Origin: Rhodobiaceae bacterium
Lineage (GTDB): Bacteria > Pseudomonadota > Alphaproteobacteria > Parvibaculales > Parvibaculaceae
Direction: 5' to 3'
DNA: 11,797 bases
Assembly: GCA_002746275.1 (NCBI GenBank)
Contig: NVWR01000001.1
Span: forward strand, 1,209,837 to 1,221,633
Position 1 is the first letter of the stretch. The number at the start of each line of letters is the position of its first letter. This document shows, piece after piece, positions 6,668 through 11,797 of the stretch. Under the pieces are notes generated by a model. The model was given only the letters and a program-made list of their open reading frames with translations, was not told where the DNA came from and did no database searches. A program made the translations under genes and the position numbers.

Positions 6668-7810
6668 ATGGGGCTGGTACTAACAGAAGAGCAAATGCTC
6701 CTCAAAGACACAGCGGCGCAATTTTTTCAGGAAAAACTGCCCGTCGCTAATTTGCGAAAACTACGTGATGAAAAAGACGCCACCGGCTTCGACAGAAGTG
6801 TCTGGAAAGAAATGGCCAATCTTGGCTTTGCCGGGGTTCTGGTGTCAGAAACCTATGGCGGCACAGAGTTCGGCCCCGTAGGCCTGGGCATTGTGCTGGA
6901 ACAAGCCGGACGGACCATAGCGGCGACACCCTTACTATCAACTGTTCTGCTTGGCACAACCGCACTTCAACTCGGTGGCACGCAAACGCAGCGCCAGGAA
7001 TTCCTGCCTCGCATCACAACGGGCGATCTTATTCTTGCGTTGGCTGTCGAAGAAGGTCCACACCACAATCCAACTCAGATAGCCACAACAGCCACCGCCT
7101 CGGGCGATAATTTCGTGCTCAACGGATCAAAGACCTTTGTTCTCGACGGCCATATCGCCAACTACCTGGTGGTTGTCGCCCGCACTTCCGGCGAAGTGAA
7201 CGCGTCCGAGGGTCTGACATTGTTCCTCATCAATTCTGCCGATACCAAAGGCCTTGAGGTGACCCGGACCCTGATGGCCGACAATCACAACGCTGCAAAC
7301 ATCACTTTCAAAGATGTCGAAGTACCCGCCACCGCTGTGTTGGGCAGCGTTGACGGCGGATGGGATATTCTAGAACCGGTTCTTGATTTCGGTCGCATCG
7401 GCATTGCAGCAGAACTTTTGGGACTGATCCAGGAAGCGTTTGACCAAACCCTCACCTACCTTAAAGAGCGTCAGCAATTTGGTGTCCCCATCGGGTCATT
7501 TCAGGCATTGAAACACCGCATGGCTGAAATGTTTGCTGAGTTGGAAGTTTGCCGGTCCGTCGTCCTCGACGCATTGAATGCACTGGAAGACCGCCGCAAC
7601 GACATTCCAAGCCTGGCCAGCCTGGCCAAGGCGCGTCTGTCTGAAGCGTCCCAACACTTCACCAATGAGTGCCTGCAAATGCATGGCGGCGTCGGCATGA
7701 CGGATGAGTATGACATCGGCCTGTTCATGAAGCGCGCCCGCGTCGCAGCAGCCACCTTTGGCAACGCCGGTTTCCACCGTAATCGCTACGCCCAACTTCA
7801 GGGGTTCTGA
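6668..7810 (+). CDS. Acyl-CoA dehydrogenase, FAD-binding partner subunit (FadE27-like)
   Basis: A 380-residue acyl-CoA dehydrogenase-fold protein encoded 64 bases after the first, with AGGGA (6658-6662) 5 bases before ATG. It keeps the C-terminal FAD motifs: ERQQFGVPIGSFQALKHRMA (267-286) and CLQMHGGVGMTDEYDIGLFM (335-354). It lacks the features of a complete active site: the YSEPGAGSD-type loop is replaced by VEEGPHHNPTQIA (127-139), the Glu of the HER motif is replaced in LDFGRIGIAAE (239-249), and the C-terminal YEGT-type Glu is replaced in FGNAGFHRNR (364-373). It therefore looks non-catalytic alone and is likely to supply FAD-binding residues to the upstream subunit, as known for FadE27 (ChsE5) of Mycobacterium tuberculosis. 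A strong terminator follows, so the two genes form a closed unit. Substrate unknown; CoA thioesters of bulky acids are the best guess. Confidence 0.9.
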   Translation: MGLVLTEEQMLLKDTAAQFFQEKLPVANLRKLRDEKDATGFDRSVWKEMANLGFAGVLVSETYGGTEFGPVGLGIVLEQAGRTIAATPLLSTVLLGTTALQLGGTQTQRQEFLPRITTGDLILALAVEEGPHHNPTQIATTATASGDNFVLNGSKTFVLDGHIANYLVVVARTSGEVNASEGLTLFLINSADTKGLEVTRTLMADNHNAANITFKDVEVPATAVLGSVDGGWDILEPVLDFGRIGIAAELLGLIQEAFDQTLTYLKERQQFGVPIGSFQALKHRMAEMFAELEVCRSVVLDALNALEDRRNDIPSLASLAKARLSEASQHFTNECLQMHGGVGMTDEYDIGLFMKRARVAAATFGNAGFHRNRYAQLQGF

Positions 7811-7848
7811 TCCAACCGATTCGGTCTTGGGATACAATCATCATGGAC

Positions 7849-7879
7849 AGGGCTCCGCGGTTTAACTGCGGGGCCCTTT
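7849..7879 (+). terminator. Rho-independent terminator of the acyl-CoA dehydrogenase operon
   Basis: AGGGCTCCGCGG (7849-7860) pairs with CTGCGGGGCCCT (7866-7877) through 12 positions, two of them G-U, around a TTTAA loop, and ends in TTTC. It starts 39 bases after the second dehydrogenase stop codon. The T-run is short, but the stem is very GC-rich. Confidence 0.8.
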
Positions 7880-7880
7880 C

Positions 7881-8026
7881 TGTAAGCAGCCAGCGCGTTT
7901 GCAAAGAGCTTCCGCGTCCGCTATCGACAGAAGCGGAACTGCCCCTCATACTGTCGCCAGTCCGCGAGAGGGGTAGCCCCATCGCCATCAATCACGCAGA
8001 AACAGAGACAGGATCTCAAGACAACC
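7881..8026 (+). promoter_or_regulatory. Structured leader before the 78-residue gene
   Basis: A non-coding stretch between the terminator and the next gene. It holds a weak promoter-like pair, TTGCAA (7899-7904) and TATCGA (7922-7927), 17 bases apart, and several foldable segments: TTCCGC (7910-7915) with GCGGAA (7933-7938), or alternatively TCCGCT (7917-7922) with AGCGGA (7932-7937); and CCCCTC (7942-7947) with GAGGGG (7968-7973), enclosing ACTG (7950-7953) with CAGT (7958-7961) around a TCGC loop. The first two stems exclude each other. I recognise no riboswitch or known RNA family. It may be a structured 5' leader or simply GC-rich intergenic sequence. Confidence 0.3.
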
Positions 8027-8263
8027 ATGGCCGACCAGAACGATGACAATCAGCCAGAACGCATCACCGTATTGGCTAAAGACTTTACGCCCGCCGCGAT
8101 GGAGTTCCACCGTCGCAACATGAGCGCGAAGGGTTATCGGATGGAGGGTCAGATTGTACCCAGAAAATTTCAGATAATTGAAGGCATGGGGGAACCGGAG
8201 GACCTTTTCGAAGGCGAACGGTTCTACGCGGTCACATTCGTCCGCAAGCCCGAGCAGGACTAA
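8027..8263 (+). CDS. Small conserved-looking protein of unknown function (78 aa)
   Basis: I do not recognise this family. The product is 78 residues, soluble and highly charged, with an acidic, polar head (about residues 1-12) followed by a compact body. In the body, TVLAKDFTPAAMEFHRRNMS reads as a beta-strand and helix, RMEGQIVPRKFQII as a strand pair, and ERFYAVTFVRKP as a final strand, so a small alpha-beta fold is plausible. There is no signal peptide, membrane segment or cysteine. The Shine-Dalgarno is poor: AGGA lies about 13 bases before the ATG. Third-position GC use resembles the neighbouring genes, which supports a real gene. It stands between the dehydrogenase terminator and the 176-residue gene, 79 bases upstream of the latter, on the same strand. 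No function is proposed. Confidence 0.65.
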   Translation: MADQNDDNQPERITVLAKDFTPAAMEFHRRNMSAKGYRMEGQIVPRKFQIIEGMGEPEDLFEGERFYAVTFVRKPEQD

Positions 8264-8345
8264 ACTGCCAAGACAACAATATCGATCACCTGACTGGATT
8301 GTGGCTCCCTCTCACCCAATATGAAGATATAGACGGGAGGCCATG

Positions 8346-8873
8346 ATGAGCCCAAACGACAATTCGGCTGAAGGCGACGATACAGTTCCAGAAGAAAACG
8401 AAAGCCAGACGACCGCGCCTGGTTTTGAGGATACCTCCTCTTCAGACACCAGTAATATTCCGGAAAACAATATTCCAGAATATGTCGACCGCTGGACATT
8501 GCTGCGTGACGTTACCGTATTTCAGGGCAAACTGCTGCTCGACGGCCTGAGGGATCTGGTCTTAAGCCCCATTTCAATCGCTGCCGCCGTGATTGCCCTC
8601 CTCCGAGGAGGCGAGCAGCCCGGGCGTCAATTCTATGACCTTCTGTACATGGGCAAACGCAGTGAGCACTGGATCAACCTGTTTGGAGCAACCAAACGGG
8701 TAAGTCCTCCTTCCTTCGACCAAGAAGGATCGGAAAGTGTCGATGCCCTTGTTGAACGCCTTGAGACGGTTGCCCGCCGTCAATATGAAAAAGGCGGCCT
8801 CACCCAAAATGCCAAACATGCTGTGGACCGAGCGTTAGACGCCATTGACCGCGGCCTCAACCATCGTAAATAG
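8346..8873 (+). CDS. Conserved hypothetical protein with acidic disordered head
   Basis: A 175-residue protein (176 if the preceding ATG at 8343 is used). The GGGAGG at 8335-8340 is only 2 bases from 8343 but 5 bases from 8346, which favours the second ATG. Residues 1 to about 47 are acidic and rich in Ser, Thr, Asn and Glu, so probably disordered. The body begins with YVDRWTLLRDVTVFQGKLLL, then DGLRDLVLSPISIAAAVIAL (a hydrophobic helix that could be amphipathic or membrane-touching), FYDLLYMGKRSEHWINLFGA, and a charged C-terminal helix with LVERLETVARRQYEK. The VFQxKLxxDGLRDLxLSP pattern recurs, from memory, in uncharacterised proteobacterial proteins, so I treat it as a conserved family without known function. 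It may share a transcript with the 78-residue gene before it and the sulfotransferase gene 33 bases after it. Confidence 0.72.
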   Translation: MSPNDNSAEGDDTVPEENESQTTAPGFEDTSSSDTSNIPENNIPEYVDRWTLLRDVTVFQGKLLLDGLRDLVLSPISIAAAVIALLRGGEQPGRQFYDLLYMGKRSEHWINLFGATKRVSPPSFDQEGSESVDALVERLETVARRQYEKGGLTQNAKHAVDRALDAIDRGLNHRK

Positions 8874-8906
8874 TGTAGGCAGAAGAGGCAGCTACCAGGA
8901 GGCAAC

Positions 8907-9548
8907 ATGACTCTCTCCCTAATCGGCGCAGGATTTGGCCGCACAGGAACCAACTCTCTCAAACTCGCCTTAGAGCAAATTGGTTTTGGCCCCTGCCACC
9001 ACATGGTGGAAGTTTTCATCAACCCCAAATCCGCCGCCCACTGGCAACAGGCCCTGGATGGTCAACCGATGGATTGGGAGGCTGTGATGGCTGGCTACAA
9101 ATCCCTCGTTGACTGGCCCGGCGCGCTCTTCTGGCGCGAGCTATGGAAAGCCTCTCCCAAAGCAAAAATACTGTTGAGCGTCCGGGACGAAGAGAGCTGG
9201 TTCAAAAGCATTACCAACACGATCTTTGTGGCTCGGAGCGATCCGGCAACTCACGAAGATCCGGTCGCGCGGGATATGGCCCGCATGGTCAATGAACTCG
9301 TGGACCGGGCAATAGGAAGTACAGAGCGCGACCGAGACACAGTCCTAGCGGCGTACAGAAAAAATATCGCCGAAGTGAAAGAAGAAGTGCAGGCAGAGCA
9401 ATTGTTGGTTTTCGACGTCAAGCAAGGGTGGGCACCTCTCTGCGAGTTCCTTGAGGTCGCCGTACCTGACACACCCTTTCCACGAACAAACTCAACAGAT
9501 GAGTTTGTCGCACGCCTCAACACCCGCAACGCGCCCAAAAAACCGTGA
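8907..9548 (+). CDS. Sulfotransferase family protein (Sulfotransfer_4 type)
   Basis: A 213-residue P-loop protein of the PAPS-dependent sulfotransferase fold. The 5'-phosphosulfate loop is GAGFGRTGTNSLKLAL (7-22) and the 3'-phosphate region is AKILLSVRDEESWFKSI (86-102), with Arg93 and Ser101 as likely ligands. The C-terminal part carries QLLVFDVKQGWAPLCEFL (165-182) and DTPFPRTNSTDEF (188-200), typical of the short bacterial and fungal group often annotated as sulfotransferase or P-loop NTPase. The family is expected to move a sulfuryl group from PAPS to a hydroxyl or amine, but few members are characterised and the acceptor is unknown. No signal peptide or membrane anchor, so it should act in the cytosol. 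AGGAGG (8897-8902) sits 4 bases from the ATG and is the strongest ribosome-binding site in the window. Confidence 0.87.
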   Translation: MTLSLIGAGFGRTGTNSLKLALEQIGFGPCHHMVEVFINPKSAAHWQQALDGQPMDWEAVMAGYKSLVDWPGALFWRELWKASPKAKILLSVRDEESWFKSITNTIFVARSDPATHEDPVARDMARMVNELVDRAIGSTERDRDTVLAAYRKNIAEVKEEVQAEQLLVFDVKQGWAPLCEFLEVAVPDTPFPRTNSTDEFVARLNTRNAPKKP

Positions 9549-9619
9549 ACTAGTTTTTCTGGCACCACGTTGTTGCCTATGCATCAATAGTTAAAAACAA
9601 AAACCTCCGGGAGAGACCA

Positions 9620-10582
9620 ATGAGCGCAGCAGAAAAATTCGGACACAGCTCCGTGGCCGCCGACATCGTCAAGGACATCACCCTCAAAGGGAAAATCGCC
9701 ATCGTCACAGGAGGTGCATCGGGGCTTGGGGTTGAAACGGCCCGTGCTTTGTTGACCGCTGGGGCCACTATTGTTCTGCCTGTTCGCAATCCAGAACGCG
9801 GCAACAAGGTCGCCAAAGAACTAGCCGCAGACACTGGAAATCCTAACGTGAGCGTCGAGAAAATGGACTTGATCGACTATCCAAGTGTGCGCGCCTTCGC
9901 CGAGACATTCCTCAAGACCCATGATCGCTTGGATATCCTCATCAACAATGCTGGCATCATGGCTTGCCCACTAGCCCGTTCGGTCGAGGGTTATGAAAGC
10001 CAGTTTGCGACCAATCACCTGGGCCACTTCCTGCTCACCTGCTTGTTGGCCCGTGCCCTCATCAAAGCAGCGCCATCACGGGTCGTTTGTCTGAGCTCTC
10101 TCGGACACCGCATTTCCCCGGTTAGGTTTGACGATATAAATTTCGAGAAAACCGACTACGAAAAATGGACGGCCTATGGACAGGCAAAGTCTGCCAATGC
10201 GTTGTGCGCGCTGGAGCTAAATCGTCGCCTCTCGCCCAAAGGCGTCACCGCCTTTTCCGTCCATCCTGGCGGCATCATGACCAACCTTCAGCGCGACATG
10301 TCAGCCGAAGAGATCAAAGGTTTTGGTTGGGTGGACGATGAAGGCAACGTGCGCGAAGGTTTCAAAACCCCGGCAGGTGGGGCCGCAACAGCCGTTTGGG
10401 CAGCAACCAGCCCAGACCTCGCCGACCGGGGTGGAGAATATTGCGAAGATTGCCATATCGCAGAACCAGCCAGCGATGACATCCCCTTCGGCGGCTTCTT
10501 TCCTCACGTCCAAGACCCAGAAGCAGCAAAACAGCTCTGGAGCGTGTCAGAAGAAATGCTAGGGCAGAAATTCGATCTCTAA
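9620..10582 (+). CDS. Short-chain dehydrogenase/reductase, WWOX/retinol dehydrogenase-like
   Basis: A 320-residue classical-fold SDR, longer than the usual 250 because of N- and C-terminal extensions. The Rossmann glycine motif is TGGASGLG (30-37), the NNAG motif lies at 109-112, and the active site is Asn133 (TNHLGHF), Ser160, Tyr186 and Lys190 (YGQAK). Arg57 in VRNPERG, just after beta-2, suggests NADP preference. TNHLGHFLLT and SVHPGGIMTNL are typical of the WWOX, retinol dehydrogenase and protochlorophyllide reductase-like branch, which acts on hydrophobic alcohols or ketones. The C-terminal GGEYCEDCHIAEP contains a CxxC that I think recurs in the family. GGGAGAG (9609-9615) supports the ATG. 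It lies 71 bases after the sulfotransferase gene and converges on the ExoD gene across 24 bases. A hydrophobic alcohol substrate is plausible but unproven. Confidence 0.92.
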   Translation: MSAAEKFGHSSVAADIVKDITLKGKIAIVTGGASGLGVETARALLTAGATIVLPVRNPERGNKVAKELAADTGNPNVSVEKMDLIDYPSVRAFAETFLKTHDRLDILINNAGIMACPLARSVEGYESQFATNHLGHFLLTCLLARALIKAAPSRVVCLSSLGHRISPVRFDDINFEKTDYEKWTAYGQAKSANALCALELNRRLSPKGVTAFSVHPGGIMTNLQRDMSAEEIKGFGWVDDEGNVREGFKTPAGGAATAVWAATSPDLADRGGEYCEDCHIAEPASDDIPFGGFFPHVQDPEAAKQLWSVSEEMLGQKFDL

Positions 10583-10606
10583 GCGCAACCGTCAACGAGA
10601 CCGATC

Positions 10607-11209
10607 TCAGGCAGCAAAAAAACCAATGCCCAGATAAAACGCCGCAACGATGGCCACCGAGATCATGATGGAAACAATCGAGACCAACGCACCAAGGGCC
10701 ACGATGGCTCCATCATGTTCAATCAACCCCATGCCCAGGATGCAAAATGAAATGGCGGGAAGCCAGGCACTCAGCGGAATAGGCAAGCAGAGATTGATGG
10801 CGGAAGCGAGAAGCAGAAGGCCCAGCACACGTTCGGCCTGCCCCTCAAACAGATAAGCCATGCGGACACGGGTAAGCCGCGCCACAGGCCTTGCAACCCG
10901 CAGGGCATTCAGGGCGGCGAACCGCCATTTTCCCTTTTTCAAATGACGGTTGATGATAAATTGCGGAAACCAGAGCCGCTCCCGGCCAAGCGCCATCTGC
11001 ACGGAGATAAACAAAGCGGGAAGCCCTAGAACCAAATTTGAGCCATATGGCAGAGGCAACATGTTGAGAAGCCCTACCAGCAACAACGCCCAGCCAAAGC
11101 TGCGGTCGCCAAGCCCCTCAAGAACATCACCTATTGTGGCACCATCCGGCCCATTGCGTGTTCCAAGCCCAGCCAGCCCGCGGATTGCTCCACTTCTCTT
11201 CGTCTTCAT
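10607..11209 (-). CDS. ExoD-family integral membrane protein
   Basis: A 200-residue inner-membrane protein when started at 11209; an ATG at 11230 would add 7 residues. The 11209 start is preferred because AGGCGA lies a few bases before it, whereas 11230 has no clear Shine-Dalgarno. The family signature is LLNMLPLPYGSNLVLGLPAL followed by FISVQMALGRERLWFP. With numbering from the longer start, hydrophobic stretches lie at about 46-80, 134-150, 153-171 and 175-205, giving four or more membrane segments. ExoD of Sinorhizobium meliloti affects exopolysaccharide production, alkaline tolerance and nodule invasion, but the biochemical role of the family is not known. No polysaccharide genes lie nearby, so a role in polysaccharide synthesis cannot be inferred from context. 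It converges with the SDR gene and is divergent from the GIY-YIG gene. Confidence 0.87.
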   Translation of the reverse strand: MKTKRSGAIRGLAGLGTRNGPDGATIGDVLEGLGDRSFGWALLLVGLLNMLPLPYGSNLVLGLPALFISVQMALGRERLWFPQFIINRHLKKGKWRFAALNALRVARPVARLTRVRMAYLFEGQAERVLGLLLLASAINLCLPIPLSAWLPAISFCILGMGLIEHDGAIVALGALVSIVSIMISVAIVAAFYLGIGFFAA

Positions 11210-11277
11210 CGCTCGCCTGTTACTCTGCATTTGCCGCTTGGATTAGCATATCGTACATCCTCACGATAGCAGACCCC

Positions 11278-11658
11278 ATGCCGCACCAACCTGCAATCAT
11301 TCTCTCAGCCCTGATCAGGTTCCTAAATAGCTGCACATCAGATAAAACGAACCATAAGACAAACCTTGATAATCTGGAAAACCCGGTATTGACCGACCGC
11401 CCTTGGTATCTGTATGTGATCGAATGTAAGGGAAATCGCCTTTACACCGGCATTACCGTTGATGTCGCAGCACGGTTTACAGCCCATTCAAACGGAACCG
11501 GCGCCAAATTCACCAAGAGCTTTCCACCGCAGCACATTCTGTTTAGTGCGGTTTTTAAAGACCGCGCCGCAGCAAGCAAGGCGGAGTATGATTTCAAAAA
11601 ACTGCCCGCTGATGAAAAGAGGCACTTCATCGCGTGCCACACATCCGAAGGGAAATGA
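11278..11658 (+). CDS. GIY-YIG nuclease-domain protein (UPF0213 type)
   Basis: The secure part is the GIY-YIG domain: WYLYVIEC (the GIY strand), LYTGITVDVAARFTAH (the YIG strand with the catalytic Arg), GAKFTKS, and AEYDFKKLP with the metal-binding Glu. With the start at 11278 these are Tyr45, Tyr56, Arg66 and Glu103 in a 126-residue protein. UPF0213 proteins are usually 80 to 110 residues and begin just before the WYLY strand, so the first 40 residues here are doubtful. A TTG at 11389 with GGA 10 bases upstream would give an 89-residue protein of typical size. The frame stays open upstream to 11134, but that part overlaps the ExoD gene. The cellular role of the family is unknown; DNA cleavage or repair is suggested by the fold only. 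The slyX start follows after 5 bases. Confidence 0.82.
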   Translation: MPHQPAIILSALIRFLNSCTSDKTNHKTNLDNLENPVLTDRPWYLYVIECKGNRLYTGITVDVAARFTAHSNGTGAKFTKSFPPQHILFSAVFKDRAAASKAEYDFKKLPADEKRHFIACHTSEGK

Positions 11659-11663
11659 CATCC

Positions 11664-11797
11664 ATGACGGGATCTGACCAAAGCAGCACCATCGCCGATC
11701 TGGAAGTTCAGATGGCCCACCAAGCAAAACAGTTGGACGAGCTCAATGACATTGTGCGCAAACAATGGGACGAAATTGACAAACTGACCCGGTCCCT
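11664..11797 (+). CDS. slyX: SlyX family protein, N-terminal part (cut by window end)
   Basis: The first 44 codons of a gene that runs off the right edge. The protein begins MTGSDQSSTIADLEVQMAHQ and continues with AKQLDELNDIVRKQWDEIDK and LTRS, which has the heptad spacing of a coiled coil and the IADLE, AHQ, LDELNDIV and QWDEIDKLTR pattern of SlyX, a small protein of about 70 residues with unknown role in Escherichia coli. The ribosome-binding site GAAGGGA (11647-11653) lies inside the end of the GIY-YIG gene, and only 5 bases separate stop and start, so the two genes are probably co-translated from one transcript. Confidence 0.8.
   Translation, partial: MTGSDQSSTIADLEVQMAHQAKQLDELNDIVRKQWDEIDKLTRS

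Noticed and set aside
9565..9582. Imperfect palindrome between the sulfotransferase and SDR genes
   Set aside because: Two mismatches in a short repeat without a T-run; neither a terminator nor a convincing operator.
10597..10608. GAGA/TCTC hairpin between the convergent SDR and ExoD genes
   Set aside because: A 4-bp stem is expected by chance and overlaps the ExoD stop codon.
11134..11277. Upstream extension of the GIY-YIG reading frame
   Set aside because: It runs through the N-terminal part of the opposite-strand ExoD gene and encodes no domain; the real start must lie at 11278 or later.
1..11797. Mobile elements, CRISPR arrays, tRNA or rRNA genes
   Set aside because: No transposase, integrase, spaced direct repeats or cloverleaf-like segment was seen, and the gaps between genes are short.

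Overview
The window looks like an ordinary stretch of a moderately GC-rich Gram-negative chromosome. An alphaproteobacterium is my best guess, from the mix of gene families (ExoD, SlyX, UPF0213 GIY-YIG, a FadE26/27-like dehydrogenase pair); I cannot name a genus. Coding density is high, the longest gap without a gene is 216 bases (7811-8026), and there is no sign of phage, insertion sequence, CRISPR, tRNA or rRNA.

Layout. (1) 40-990: an exported trypsin-like serine protease. (2) 1119-2732: an AMP-forming acyl-CoA synthetase of the FadD19/FadD17 type with a likely promoter in front and a strong UUCG-loop terminator behind. (3) 2786-5268: a LysR-type regulator transcribed leftward, divergent from a two-gene operon of a small VOC/glyoxalase-fold protein and a double split-barrel PPOX-family flavoprotein; the AT-rich gap between them is the likely control region. 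(4) 5419-7810: two consecutive acyl-CoA dehydrogenase genes whose proteins have lost complementary parts of the active site, as in the heteromeric FadE26-FadE27 (ChsE4-ChsE5) enzymes of steroid side-chain degradation; a terminator closes the unit. (5) 8027-8873: two conserved proteins of unknown function, preceded by a fold-rich leader. (6) 8907-10582: a Sulfotransfer_4-type sulfotransferase and a WWOX/retinol-dehydrogenase-like SDR oxidoreductase. (7) 10607-11209, minus strand: an ExoD-family membrane protein. (8) 11278 to the end: a GIY-YIG domain protein and the start of a slyX gene cut by the window edge.

Together, the acyl-CoA synthetase (activation), the paired dehydrogenases (first alpha,beta-desaturation) and possibly the SDR would suit beta-oxidation of a bulky or branched carboxylic acid such as a sterol or terpenoid side chain. 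The substrate is inference only. I did not find a clearly novel multi-gene system. The most informative signals are the split active site in the dehydrogenase pair and the LysR/VOC/PPOX module of unknown substrate.
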